A stretch of DNA of 48,630 nucleotides from an uncultured Fusobacterium sp. (GCA_900541465.1 UQJY01000012.1:1-48630), one strand, 5' to 3'. Positions 39,296-47,599 are shown, numbered from the stretch's first letter. Translations and numbers: made by a program. Notes: generated from the letters alone by a model not told the origin.

Positions 39296-39622
39296 ATGGT
39301 TAAAAAAGAATTAGTGGAATTATACATGAAGTATAAAAAAATGCATATTTATACTGAAGCTAAAAGAGAGGTTGAAGATTTTATAGAAGTTATGAAACTT
39401 GCTCTTGAAAGAGATGAAGTATTAATTCTTAGAGATTTCGGAACTTTCGAAATAAAAGAAACTAAGAGAAAAATGGCTTTCAATCCGAGAACAGGAGAGG
39501 AAGTGGCATGTACTCCTAAAAAATATATAAAATTTAAAGTTGGAAAAGAACTTGAAGCAAGAATAAATGTTCCTAAAAAAAGAGGAAGAAAAAAAATAGT
39601 TGTAAGTCCAACTGCAAAATAA
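39296..39622 (+). CDS. HU/IHF-family DNA-binding protein with basic tail
   Basis: A 108-residue nucleoid protein. The N-terminal helices are followed by LRDFGTFEIKE, and the DNA-gripping arm contains AFNPRTGEEVACTPKKYIKFKVG, matching HU proteins. Most HU proteins have about 90 residues; this one has roughly 16 extra at the C-terminus, including PKKRGRKK. That contains the RGR core of an AT-hook and could add minor-groove contacts in AT-rich DNA. AGGAGAG precedes the ATG. A single-gene unit. Confidence 0.92.
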   Translation: MVKKELVELYMKYKKMHIYTEAKREVEDFIEVMKLALERDEVLILRDFGTFEIKETKRKMAFNPRTGEEVACTPKKYIKFKVGKELEARINVPKKRGRKKIVVSPTAK

Positions 39623-39644
39623 TAAAAATATAAAATAATTATAT

Positions 39645-39688
39645 AAAAAAGCTGCGAGAAATTTTAATCTTGCAGCTTTCTTTTTTTA
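39645..39688. terminator. Bidirectional terminator between the HU gene and the PBP gene
   Basis: AAAGCTGCGAGA pairs with TCTTGCAGCTTT, with an A-tract on the left and a T-tract on the right. It ends the HU transcript and the opposing penicillin-binding protein transcript, whose stop codon lies at its edge. Confidence 0.85.
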
Positions 39689-41734
39689 TCTGTACATTAT
39701 GTCTTTTAAATTTTTATTGTATTTATCACTATGTTCTAACTGAATTTTATTGTTTTTAAGTAAGAATTTTTTGCTTCCTTTACCAGAGATAAGCCCGGAG
39801 AAAGGATCTAAGTTTTGATAATATAATTTTCCATTTGCAACAAGGTTGTCAATATATTCAAAACGGCTTGGAGTGTAATATCCCTCATCAATGATTTTTT
39901 TATAGAAATTTTTCCATAAAGGAGCAACTAAGGCTCCTCCTGTTGTATTTCCCATTTTTGAGTTGTCATCATATCCAAGATATATTGTTGTTACAAGTTC
40001 AGGTGTAAATCCTGCATACCATACAGTACGGGCATCATTTGTTGTACCTGTTTTACCTGCCTGTTCAATAGTTTTGCCGTGTTTTGTTTTTACCTGTGCA
40101 GAACGGCTTGTACCTGTTTTTGTAGAACTTATCAGAAGATTTGTCATAAGAGCAATATCTTCAGAATCAAAAGTTTTTTCTATTATAGGTGTAGCTTTAT
40201 AAAGAGTATTATCGTTTTTATCTCTTACTTCTAAAAGGAAAACAGGCTCAACAGCATATCCTCCGTTTGAAAATACAGCATAGCCTTTTGCAAGCTCCAT
40301 AGGTGTTCCTACAAGAGAACCAAGTGATGCTGTAAGGTCATTTGGCGGATTAAGATTTGCTTTTGTTTTTTTAACTGTGTCAACTAATTTTTCATGTCCC
40401 AAATCTCTTAAAAGTTTTATTGAAATCATGTTGACAGATTTATCAAGTCCCTCAAGAAGAGTTGCATTTTTTCTGTATAAAGTTCCTACGTTTTTAGGTG
40501 CCCAAGTTCCAAAAACAACTCTTGAATCTTCTACAATTGTATTTTCACTTTTACCGTCTATAATTGCAGAAAGATATACAAATGGCTTGAATGCAGAACC
40601 AACCTGACGTTTTGCATCAACAGCTCTGTTAAAGTTTCCCGGCTGAAAATGTTTTCCTCCGATAATTGAAATAACATGACCGTTTGAAGAATTAAGGGTA
40701 ACCATAGCTCCTTGAAGTTCTTTATCTTTTACTAAAGGCTCATAGTTATTAAAAACTTCTTCAGCTGCATTTTGAATATCAAAATCCAAAGTTGTATAAA
40801 CTTTAAGTCCGCCGTTATAAATAGTTTCTTCGTCAAAATTTTTAGCTAAAAGTTCCTGAACTGTATCAGTGAAACTTGGAACTTTAGATTTATTTACAAA
40901 TCCTTTTTTATAAACTATTGTTGTTGTGTCCTTATCAACTTTTGAAAAATCATAATCTTTTGGAAGATTTTCCTCAAGAATAAATTTATGTGACATTGCT
41001 TTTTCATATTCTTCTTTTGAAATTTTATCATATTTAAGCATCTGACCAAGGACAATTTGTGTTCTTCCTAAAGAAAGTCTTAAATTTCTTCTCGGATTAA
41101 ATGCTCCCGGTCTGTTCGGCATACCTGCAAGCATTGCACTTTCAGCTAAATTTAAATCTTTTGGCTCTTTTTTGAAAAGAGACTGGGAAGCACTTCTTAT
41201 TCCATAATCTCCCTCACCAAAATATATTTCATTAAGATATTTTTCAAAAATTTCATCTTTTGTATATCTTTTTTCTATTTCTAAAGTAAGTATCGCCTCT
41301 TTTACTTTCCTTGAAAGTTTTTTATCGTGGGAAAGAAAAGCATTTCTTGCAAGCTGCTGTGTAAAAGAGCTTGCCCCCTGTCTTGCCCGTCCAGAACTCA
41401 TGTTAATAAAAACAGCTCTTACAAGTCCTATGGGGTCAATTCCGTAGTGATTATAAAATCTTCTGTCCTCAATAGCAAGAAAAGCATCTTTTACCACTTG
41501 GGGAACATTTTCAAATTTTACAGGCACTCTTGATTCTTTGTAAATTATATCAATAATTTTGCCGTTTCTGTCAAATATCTGAGTCGGAATTGACGGAGTG
41601 TAAGATTCAACTAATTCAGTTATATTCGGAATCTCTTTTTTGTAATGATTTACAATAAGGGCAGCAGCCACAGCTCCGGTAATTCCCCCTGCAACAATTA
41701 TACAGGCGGCAATTTTTAATATTTTTTTCCACAT
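39686..41734 (-). CDS. Class A penicillin-binding protein (PBP1A type)
   Basis: Bifunctional peptidoglycan synthase of about 682 residues: a cytoplasmic tip, one membrane helix, a glycosyltransferase 51 domain (AIEDRRFYNHYGID, QGASSFTQQLARN, KRYTKDEIFEKYLNEIYFG) and a transpeptidase domain with SAFKPF (SxxK), SVN and AGKTGTTND (KTG). I place the start at ATG 41734, which has GGAG 6 nt upstream; the longer frame begins at a TTG that overlaps this site. It lies 18 nt after rlmN on the minus strand and is probably co-transcribed with it. Confidence 0.94.
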   Translation of the reverse strand: MWKKILKIAACIIVAGGITGAVAAALIVNHYKKEIPNITELVESYTPSIPTQIFDRNGKIIDIIYKESRVPVKFENVPQVVKDAFLAIEDRRFYNHYGIDPIGLVRAVFINMSSGRARQGASSFTQQLARNAFLSHDKKLSRKVKEAILTLEIEKRYTKDEIFEKYLNEIYFGEGDYGIRSASQSLFKKEPKDLNLAESAMLAGMPNRPGAFNPRRNLRLSLGRTQIVLGQMLKYDKISKEEYEKAMSHKFILEENLPKDYDFSKVDKDTTTIVYKKGFVNKSKVPSFTDTVQELLAKNFDEETIYNGGLKVYTTLDFDIQNAAEEVFNNYEPLVKDKELQGAMVTLNSSNGHVISIIGGKHFQPGNFNRAVDAKRQVGSAFKPFVYLSAIIDGKSENTIVEDSRVVFGTWAPKNVGTLYRKNATLLEGLDKSVNMISIKLLRDLGHEKLVDTVKKTKANLNPPNDLTASLGSLVGTPMELAKGYAVFSNGGYAVEPVFLLEVRDKNDNTLYKATPIIEKTFDSEDIALMTNLLISSTKTGTSRSAQVKTKHGKTIEQAGKTGTTNDARTVWYAGFTPELVTTIYLGYDDNSKMGNTTGGALVAPLWKNFYKKIIDEGYYTPSRFEYIDNLVANGKLYYQNLDPFSGLISGKGSKKFLLKNNKIQLEHSDKYNKNLKDIMYR

Positions 41735-41752
41735 AGTAATCTCCAAATTGTT

Positions 41753-42802
41753 TTATTTAGAATTTCTTTGTCTAAGCTGTCCGCAGGCACCATCAATGTC
41801 AGTACCTTTTTCTCCTCTTATAACAACATTTACTTTTCTGTCATTTTTAAGAATATTATAGAATTTTTCTATTTTCTTTTGGCTAGGTCTTTCAAAATCA
41901 TTTTCCACAACAGGATTGTATGGGATAAGATTTAATGTGTGGTCAAATTCGTGCATAAAGTCTGCAAGAACATTTGCATCATTATCAGATACGTTAAATT
42001 CTTTTATAAGAATATACTCAAAAGTAATTCTACGGTTTGTAATTCTTTGATATTCTTTTAAAACTGTGAAAAGATCTTCTAACGGGAATCTCTTGTTTAT
42101 AGGAATTAACTGGTCTCTTTTTTCATTGAAAACTGCATGAAGAGATACTGCAAGTTCAACAGGAAGTTTTTCTTCAAGAAGTTTTTCAATTCCGGGAACA
42201 ATTCCTGATGTAGAGATTGTAATTTTTCTTTTTGAAATATTAAGCCCGTTTTCATGTGATAAAAGTATAATAGCTTTCATAAGATTGTTAATATTTAGTA
42301 AAGGTTCTCCCATTCCCATGAAAACAATATTGTTTACACTTTCATTTTTATTTCTAAGTCTTCTTTCTATTGTATACACTTGGTTTATAATTTCATGCAC
42401 ATCAAGATTTCTCTCAAATCCAGAAGCTCCTGTTGCACAGAAAGCACATTTTACAGGACATCCTACTTGTGTAGAAACACAAAGTGTATTTCTTGTTTTA
42501 TGTTTTAAAAGAACAGTTTCAATTGTGTTTCCGTCTTCAAGCTTGAAAAGGAATTTTTCTGTTCCGTCAATTTTTGAAACTTTGTGATCCATAAGGTTGA
42601 ATAGAGGAATGTAGGCTTTTTCGTTAAGCATTTCTCTGTCTTTTAAAGATATATTTGACATATCGTGTATATTTCTTGTAAGTTTTCCATGAAGCCAGTT
42701 GAAAATCTGTTTTCCATAGAATTTTTTCATTCCAAGAGAAAGGATATAATCTGTCATTTCCTTTTCGTCAAGGTTTAATAAATTTAATTTAAAATCTTCC
42801 AT
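41753..42802 (-). CDS. rlmN: Dual-specificity 23S rRNA A2503 / tRNA A37 methyltransferase RlmN
   Basis: Radical SAM enzyme that methylates C2 of A2503 in 23S rRNA and A37 in some tRNAs. The 349-residue protein has [11 protein letters not shown] (the CxxxCxxC cluster motif), GMGEPLLN, and the C-terminal methyl-carrier cysteine in [13 protein letters not shown]. Both catalytic cysteines expected for RlmN are therefore present, and its length is standard. GGAGGA precedes the ATG. It is first in a two-gene unit with the penicillin-binding protein. Confidence 0.96.
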   Translation of the reverse strand: MEDFKLNLLNLDEKEMTDYILSLGMKKFYGKQIFNWLHGKLTRNIHDMSNISLKDREMLNEKAYIPLFNLMDHKVSKIDGTEKFLFKLEDGNTIETVLLKHKTRNTLCVSTQVGCPVKCAFCATGASGFERNLDVHEIINQVYTIERRLRNKNESVNNIVFMGMGEPLLNINNLMKAIILLSHENGLNISKRKITISTSGIVPGIEKLLEEKLPVELAVSLHAVFNEKRDQLIPINKRFPLEDLFTVLKEYQRITNRRITFEYILIKEFNVSDNDANVLADFMHEFDHTLNLIPYNPVVENDFERPSQKKIEKFYNILKNDRKVNVVIRGEKGTDIDGACGQLRQRNSK

Positions 42803-42834
42803 TTGTCCTCCGATTGTAATAAAGTTTAAGCCAT

Positions 42835-42863
42835 ATTATACCAGATAAGCAATAAAAATACAA
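42835..42863 (-). promoter_or_regulatory. Promoter of the rlmN-PBP unit
   Basis: On the minus strand, TTGTAT (42858-42863), a 17-nt spacer and a perfect TATAAT (42835-42840) with TGG extended -10. It lies just past the end of the upstream alaX-like gene. Confidence 0.75.
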
Positions 42864-42867
42864 TTAG

Positions 42868-43995
42868 TTATAAAATATTTTGAAAACTTTTAATAATAAT
42901 TTCTTCGCTTATATTTCCTTTTATATTTCCCTGCTTTGCTCCGCCTCCGCCTTTTACAGAATTATCAACTTTTATAATTTCTTTTATTAGAGCAGAACAG
43001 TTTATGTCTTCACTTGCAATTAAAACAGAATCTTCATAAAATCCAGCAAAAGTTATTTTTTCTTCAGCAAAAACTTTTTTCAGTTCATTTATAAGCTCCT
43101 TGTCCCCATGGTAAAAAACAATTTTGTGGGAATTTATTTCAACTGCATTTTTAAGTATATTTTCTTTTAGATTTAAAGCGTATTTTTGAAGAAGTTGATT
43201 ATATGATTTTTTTAATTCTTCGTGTTCTTTCTGATAGTTTTCAAATTTTTCAAGAATTTCATTATCACGACAGCTGAATTTATGATTAAATGATTTTATG
43301 ATTTCTGATTTTTTTTCATAATCTTTTAAAGCTCTTTGTCCTGCAATAAAAGTAAATCTAGTGTATTTTCCTTTTATTCTTTCGTGAGATAAAATTTTGA
43401 AAACTTTTAAATCTTTAATATCTCCAACGTGAAATCCTGCACAGGCACATAAATCATATCCTTCTATTTTTATAAGTCTTATATATTCATCTGTAATTTT
43501 AGGACTTATTTTTTTTCTTAAACCTTCAACAGTTTCTATTTCATGTCTCATAATTGTTGTTCCTAAAACTTTTGCACCTTTAGAAATGGCTTCATTTACT
43601 TTATCAGAAAGTTCTTTTACCATTTCATCAGATATAGAATCACTGTCAAGGTCAATAGTTGAGACTTCTTCTCCCATTCTGAAGCCAACATTATTAAGAT
43701 TGTAATCTTTTAAAGCAATTCCTGAGAAAAGATGTTCAGCAGTGTGCTGTACAGCAATATCATTTCTTCTTTCAGTATCTAAGGAATATTCATATTCTCC
43801 TTTTTTAAGCTCGTCAGCGATAATAACTTTATCTTCTTTTACTTCTAAAATTTTAATATTGTTTATATGTCCTCTGTCTCCAAGCTGTCCCCCTTTTCCG
43901 TCAGGATATATTCTTGTAGAAAACAGGTCAATGTATTCTACTTCAACAGCATAATTGTCGTTGTATTTTTCACAGCTCTTAATTCCTATGAACAT
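42868..43995 (-). CDS. Alanyl-tRNA editing protein (AlaX-type, with DHHA1 domain)
   Basis: Free-standing deacylase that hydrolyses mischarged tRNA-Ala (Ser- or Gly-tRNA-Ala). The 375-residue protein has the zinc-site QHTAEHLFSG (HxxxH) and CACAGFHVGDI (second Cys/His pair), a central coiled coil and a C-terminal DHHA1-like domain with GGGGAKQGNIKG. This is the long AlaX form resembling the editing part of AlaRS. No aminoacylation domain is present. GGAGG precedes the ATG. Confidence 0.88.
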   Translation of the reverse strand: MFIGIKSCEKYNDNYAVEVEYIDLFSTRIYPDGKGGQLGDRGHINNIKILEVKEDKVIIADELKKGEYEYSLDTERRNDIAVQHTAEHLFSGIALKDYNLNNVGFRMGEEVSTIDLDSDSISDEMVKELSDKVNEAISKGAKVLGTTIMRHEIETVEGLRKKISPKITDEYIRLIKIEGYDLCACAGFHVGDIKDLKVFKILSHERIKGKYTRFTFIAGQRALKDYEKKSEIIKSFNHKFSCRDNEILEKFENYQKEHEELKKSYNQLLQKYALNLKENILKNAVEINSHKIVFYHGDKELINELKKVFAEEKITFAGFYEDSVLIASEDINCSALIKEIIKVDNSVKGGGGAKQGNIKGNISEEIIIKSFQNIL

Positions 43996-44035
43996 TTTCT
44001 TCCTCCATTAAATTTAAGATATATCTCCATTTATC

Positions 44036-44064
44036 ATTTTACAATATATTAAAAAATATTTCAA
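44036..44064 (-). promoter_or_regulatory. Promoter of the alaX-like gene
   Basis: On the minus strand, TTGAAA (44059-44064), a 17-nt spacer and TAAAAT (44036-44041). Confidence 0.7.
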
Positions 44065-44091
44065 AATTAATTGTAAAATTCTAAAAAAAAG

Positions 44092-44120
44092 TTGACAAGG
44101 AAAAAAAAATACGTTATCAT
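44092..44120 (+). promoter_or_regulatory. Consensus promoter in front of the tRNA-Leu half copy
   Basis: A perfect TTGACA (44092-44097), a 17-nt spacer and TATCAT (44115-44120): the best -35 on this strand and typical of a stable RNA promoter. It lies 38 nt before the truncated tRNA-Leu and 182 nt before the intact one. Confidence 0.85.
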
Positions 44121-44157
44121 ATTTGGGTACATTAAATAAATGAAAATAAAAGATTAT

Positions 44158-44196
44158 GCCTGGATGATGAAATTGGTAAACGTAGCGGACTCAAAA
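44158..44196 (+). pseudogene. 5' half of a tRNA-Leu, cut at the anticodon loop
   Basis: These 39 nt match positions 1-39 of the intact tRNA-Leu at 44302 at 33 of 39 positions with no gap. They include the acceptor 5' strand GCCTGGA, the D-arm (AAATTGGTAAAC) and the anticodon loop CTCAAAA. Similarity then stops abruptly, and no variable arm, T-arm or acceptor 3' strand follows. Five of the six differences cluster at the start of the anticodon stem (GTAGC against ACGAT), so this is a distinct tRNA-Leu(CAA)-like gene rather than a simple copy. It stands directly behind the strong promoter. Confidence 0.8.
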
Positions 44197-44301
44197 GAAG
44201 CTATGTGGTTGGTTGAAAGTTGGTATAATTAGTTGTTTTGTAGATAGGTATATTAAATCGTCCTGTCAAATCGTCAGTTTATTTAAAAATATTTTTTATA
44301 T
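44197..44301 (+). other. Spacer between half tRNA and intact tRNA
   Basis: A 105-nt non-coding stretch with no tRNA 3' half. It contains an extended -10 (TGG TATAAT, 44221-44229) without a clear -35, which could supply a promoter for the intact tRNA. An 8-nt direct repeat AAATCGTC occurs at 44255-44262 and 44268-44275 (13-nt period). I take it as junction DNA left by a recombination event; it could also be part of an attachment region. Confidence 0.4.
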
Positions 44302-44388
44302 GCCTGGATGGTGAAATTGGTAAACACGATGGACTCAAAATCCATTGGTAGCGATACCTTGCGGGTTCGAGTCCCGCTCTAGGCACCA
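44302..44388 (+). tRNA. tRNA-Leu(CAA)
   Basis: A complete class II tRNA of 87 nt including encoded CCA. Acceptor GCCTGGA pairs with TCTAGGC (one G-T). The anticodon stem ATGGA/TCCAT encloses CTCAAAA, giving anticodon CAA (reads UUG). The long variable arm GGTA-GCGA-TACC and the T-arm GCGGG-TTCGAGT-CCCGC are perfect. The gene borders the integrase of the mobile element, and tRNA-Leu genes are frequent integration sites. Confidence 0.96.
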
Positions 44389-44403
44389 CTACTAAATCTA
44401 ATT

Positions 44404-44470
44404 AATCATATATGTTATTTTATAATCTCGCTGGCAGGCTGATTTGAATTAATATATATGATTTTTTTAT
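44404..44470 (+). terminator. Hairpin and T-tract after tRNA-Leu
   Basis: AATCATATATGTTA (44404-44417) pairs with TAATATATATGATT (44450-44463), one G-T wobble, with a 32-nt loop, and is followed by seven T. It probably terminates the tRNA transcript. The long arms and their place between the tRNA and the integrase stop mean they could also be integrase-binding sites. Confidence 0.6.
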
Positions 44471-45735
44471 TTCTCATCAGTGTTACTTTCATCATCTTTC
44501 TTTTTCATCACCTCTTCCACTATTTTAGCAGATTTTTTAATTTTTTTATCTAATAAATGTGAATATGTATCCATTGTTGTAGATATAGAAGAATGCCCTA
44601 ACCATGCTTGTAACTCTTTCATATCCATTCCTCCATTATACATATTAGTTGAGAAAGAATGTCTCAAACAATGAAAATGAACATCTTCATACCCTAATTT
44701 TTGAGTGATTTCTTTAAACTTTTTAGTAATATAATCTAGCTTTATTAAATCTCCATTTTCTTTAACACAGATATTATCAAGATATTTTTTATTGTATGAA
44801 CTTTTAAACATATCTTTAAAATGGTTTTGTCTTTCCTTTAGATTTAGTAAAAAATTTTCAACTTCAGGAATTAATTCTATAGTTCTATAACTTGATTTTG
44901 TTTTTAATTTTTTTCTGTTTAAAAGTTCTCTTTTTTCTCCTTCTATCAAAGAATTTCCAATAGTCATTTTTTTATTTTTAAAATCTATATTGCTCCATAA
45001 AAGTCCTGCAGTCTCACTTCGTCGTAAACCATAATAAATACTAAAAAAAGTAGGTAATTCTAAATGTGTCCCTTTAATATAACTAAGAATTTCAAATGTT
45101 TCATCAGGCAATAAAATTTTAGCAATATATTTTCTTTTTTTAGGTTTATCTACTAAATCAGCTTGATTTGAAGTTACCAATTCTTGTTTTAAAGCAGTTT
45201 GAAGACATTTACGAATATTTGCATGATACCTTATAACTGTATTAGGATTTAATTTCTTCTCATTTAAGCAATAAGTATAAAATTCTTGTATATGCTTAGC
45301 TTTTAAATCTTTTAATAAAATTTTTTTAGATTCAAAATATGGGATTATTTTTCTTTCAATATTCATAGTATAGCCACGAACAGTATTTGGTTCTAAACCA
45401 GCTTTTATAGAATTTAGCCATTGTTTTAAATAATCTGTAAAATAAATATCATCTGTTTCATCTTCTTTAGATTCTGAAAAATAGTATCGGCTCCATTTTT
45501 CTCTAAAAAGTTTTAATCTGTATCTAGCCTCATTTTCATTTTCTAAATTTTTTCTTTTACTTTCTTCAATTACTTTTAATTTTGTACTTTCAGAATGTCT
45601 TATTTTTTCTTTTGTTATTGGATGAATTGTATCAATTATTAAATGATAATATCCATCTTTTTTTCTTATTCTTCCTGGTAATAAATAATTCTTAAGATTG
45701 ATTTTTTCTGTTATAGATAAAACCTCCCTACTCAT
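44467..45735 (-). CDS. Tyrosine recombinase (integrase) of the mobile element
   Basis: A 422-residue phage/ICE-type integrase. The N-terminal arm-binding domain (GRIRKKDGYYHLIIDTIHP) and a SAM-like core-binding domain are followed by the catalytic domain with YYGLRRSETAGLLW (first Arg), HFHCLRHSFSTNMY (HxxR), WLGHSS and the nucleophile in MDTYSHLL. All key residues are present. The ATG overlaps the end of the excisionase frame, so the two are coupled. The gene's 3' end lies 78 nt from tRNA-Leu, as usual for elements that use the tRNA as attachment site. Confidence 0.93.
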   Translation of the reverse strand: MSREVLSITEKINLKNYLLPGRIRKKDGYYHLIIDTIHPITKEKIRHSESTKLKVIEESKRKNLENENEARYRLKLFREKWSRYYFSESKEDETDDIYFTDYLKQWLNSIKAGLEPNTVRGYTMNIERKIIPYFESKKILLKDLKAKHIQEFYTYCLNEKKLNPNTVIRYHANIRKCLQTALKQELVTSNQADLVDKPKKRKYIAKILLPDETFEILSYIKGTHLELPTFFSIYYGLRRSETAGLLWSNIDFKNKKMTIGNSLIEGEKRELLNRKKLKTKSSYRTIELIPEVENFLLNLKERQNHFKDMFKSSYNKKYLDNICVKENGDLIKLDYITKKFKEITQKLGYEDVHFHCLRHSFSTNMYNGGMDMKELQAWLGHSSISTTMDTYSHLLDKKIKKSAKIVEEVMKKKDDESNTDEK

Positions 45736-45922
45736 TATTCTCTAAAAAATTAATAAGATTTTCTTTTGTTATTTTATAGAGCCTTCCTATACGGATATGT
45801 TTCAATTTTCCATCTATACAGGCTTTGCGAGCACTATCTTTAGATATTCTGCAATAATTGGCTACATCTTTTAAATTTAAAACATCAGGATAAGCCTCTA
45901 AATCTCTATATTTTTCAAACAT
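45728..45922 (-). CDS. Excisionase-family helix-turn-helix protein
   Basis: A 64-residue protein with a MerR-like winged helix of the excisionase/HTH_17 type (LNLKDVANYCRISKDSARKACIDGKLKHIRIGRLYKI). It probably binds near the attachment site and sets the direction of integrase action. GGGAGGTG precedes the ATG. Its last codons overlap the integrase start by 8 nt. Confidence 0.85.
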   Translation of the reverse strand: MFEKYRDLEAYPDVLNLKDVANYCRISKDSARKACIDGKLKHIRIGRLYKITKENLINFLENNE

Positions 45923-46050
45923 ATTTATACACCTCCCTATAAGTCAAATTTTTTTATTAAGATAAACTCAATGTTTACAACACTTAAATTTTTTTATTTT
46001 TTACAAATAATCGCTTAATTATGAAGATTATTGCCTTTTATTTTAAATTT
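45923..46050. other. AT-rich intergenic DNA upstream of the excisionase
   Basis: No gene is seen. There is an inverted repeat AATAATC (46006-46012) / GATTATT (46026-46032) with a 13-nt loop. It could be an operator for the excisionase promoter or part of the IS end. I cannot place the IS boundary exactly; it probably lies in or near this stretch. Confidence 0.4.
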
Positions 46051-46262
46051 TTGTATAACAAAAAGAAACGTCTTCTTTTTTACTATAAAGGCATACTTCC
46101 TCAAAGTTTTTTATGGATACAAACCTCCCATATCTATCAGGTTCTTTGACCTAAATTCCTTCGTTCTGCATCTCCATAATTTGAGTGTCTTTTTGCTCCT
46201 TTGCTGAGTTCTTACTCTAATGGTATGAATATTAGACTTCTGCTCTTATTTGTTTTTTATGT
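46050..46262 (-). ncRNA. Candidate structured RNA of the IS110-family element (bridge/seek RNA type)
   Basis: About 210 nt downstream of the transposase gene, noticeably less AT-rich than its surroundings and without an open frame of useful length. On the transposase strand it can form successive small hairpins: CTAAT...ATTAG, GAGT-AAGA-ACTC, GGT-CAAAGA-ACC and AACCT...AGGTT. IS110-family elements encode a non-coding guide RNA beside the transposase, upstream in the IS110 group and downstream in the IS1111 group. This would be the downstream arrangement. The assignment rests on position, composition and hairpins only. Confidence 0.3.
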
Positions 46263-46267
46263 TTATT

Positions 46268-46317
46268 TTAAATTTAAGCATTTTTCAATGGACGTTTACC
46301 TTAAATTTAATTTTTTT
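46268..46317 (+). terminator. Perfect 11-bp inverted repeat and T-tract at the transposase 3' end
   Basis: TTAAATTTAAG (46268-46278) and CTTAAATTTAA (46300-46310) are perfect inverted copies with a 21-nt loop. The plus strand then has seven T (46311-46317). As written it would stop plus-strand transcription running toward the transposase gene from outside. It may alternatively be a subterminal repeat of the IS. Confidence 0.5.
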
Positions 46318-46324
46318 AGCTTTT

Positions 46325-47599
46325 TTAAGCTGCTACAGGTCTTTTTATATCATGTAACATCTTAGTTTCATCATATTTAATTCCTTTTGATAAAATTGTA
46401 AAAAATATCCTAATCATTTTACAGCAAATAGCTGTAAGTGCTTGTTTTTTCTTTAGTGGATTATCTTTACGTTCTACATAATAATTATATATTGATAAAA
46501 ATTTTTCATTTAAATCAATTAACGGAATAGCTGTTCTAAACAAAATAGTTCTTAATTTTTTTCTTCCTCTTTTACTTATTTTGGTTAAACCTTTATGCTT
46601 ACCTGAACTATTTTCTCTTAAAGCCAATCCTGCATATTTCTGCACTTGTTTAGCAGATTTAAAACGTCTTATATCTCCTACTTCAGCGACAAAAGATATG
46701 GCTGTTGCCATTCCAATTCCTTTTATTTCTGCGACTTCTTTTATCTCTGGAATTTCTTCACATAAGCTATTTAACTCTCCTGTTATTAATTCTAGTTGTT
46801 TTTGCTTATATTCATAATCTTCAATTAAAAGTTTTATTTCAAGTCTAGCTAATGAAGTTATATTTTTACATCCGATACTTTTTTTAGCAGCTTCTTCCAG
46901 TTTTTTCGCTTTATCCAAACCAACTCCTCTAAGTTTGGCTTGTTTCCATCGCTTAACTATTCCTTCACTGCCTAATTCAACGATATCTTTTGGTAAAGGA
47001 GTTTCTTTTAAAATCAAGAATCCACTTTTAGACTCTACCACGGAATATATTTTTTCATATTCAGGAAAATATATACTTAGCCATCTATGAATTTTATTTT
47101 TAATTGAAATTATTTGTTTTGTTATACCATCTTTTAATCTGTCCGTTGCTCTTAATTCTCCATAAACTCCTTCAGGAATATATGGAAAGTGAAACCTCCC
47201 TTCAATTACCAACTTAGCAATTACTTTTGGATCTTTTGAATCACTTTTAGTCTGTATATTATCGTCTAGTTCTTTACTTTTTTTAACATGATGAGGATTA
47301 ACTATCACCATAGTTATGTTATTCTCTTTCAAATATTCTCCCAAAGAAAACCAATAATGTCCTGTAGGTTCTAATCCTGCGATTATTTTACTTTTATTGT
47401 TTTTACAGCATAAATCATTAACCCACAAAACAAAACTTTGAAATCCTTCAAAAGAATTTTTAAATTTGAATACTTTGGAAAGTTCTAAACCTCTCCAATC
47501 AAAAGCTCTCGCATAGTGTGTTGTACTTCCTATGTCAATTCCAAGTACTAAAGTTTCTAAATTTACTTGACTAATTTTGAAGTTTTGATTACAATTCAT
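46325..47599 (-). CDS. IS110-family transposase
   Basis: A 424-residue DEDD transposase. The RuvC-like N-terminal domain shows D22 (LGIDIGSTTHYA), E77 (AGLEPTGHYW), and D120 with D123 (TKSDSKDPKVIAK). The C-terminal Tnp20 domain has IKGIGMATAISFVAEVG and KYAGLALRENSSGKHKG, with the conserved serine. All catalytic positions look intact. GGAGG precedes the ATG but lies in an inverted repeat. The gene sits between a truncated relaxase and the excisionase, so the IS probably landed in, or replaced part of, the mobilization region. Confidence 0.92.
   Translation of the reverse strand: MNCNQNFKISQVNLETLVLGIDIGSTTHYARAFDWRGLELSKVFKFKNSFEGFQSFVLWVNDLCCKNNKSKIIAGLEPTGHYWFSLGEYLKENNITMVIVNPHHVKKSKELDDNIQTKSDSKDPKVIAKLVIEGRFHFPYIPEGVYGELRATDRLKDGITKQIISIKNKIHRWLSIYFPEYEKIYSVVESKSGFLILKETPLPKDIVELGSEGIVKRWKQAKLRGVGLDKAKKLEEAAKKSIGCKNITSLARLEIKLLIEDYEYKQKQLELITGELNSLCEEIPEIKEVAEIKGIGMATAISFVAEVGDIRRFKSAKQVQKYAGLALRENSSGKHKGLTKISKRGRKKLRTILFRTAIPLIDLNEKFLSIYNYYVERKDNPLKKKQALTAICCKMIRIFFTILSKGIKYDETKMLHDIKRPVAA

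Noticed and set aside
41734..41746. Extended N-terminus of the penicillin-binding protein from a TTG at 41746
   Set aside because: That TTG overlaps the ribosome-binding site of the better ATG at 41734.
46050..46262. Short in-phase peptide segments on the minus strand (for example DRYGRFVSIKNFEEV) suggesting a gene remnant
   Set aside because: Stops interrupt every frame, no start context exists and I recognise no family; hairpins and IS context fit a non-coding RNA better, though a gene fragment cannot be fully excluded.
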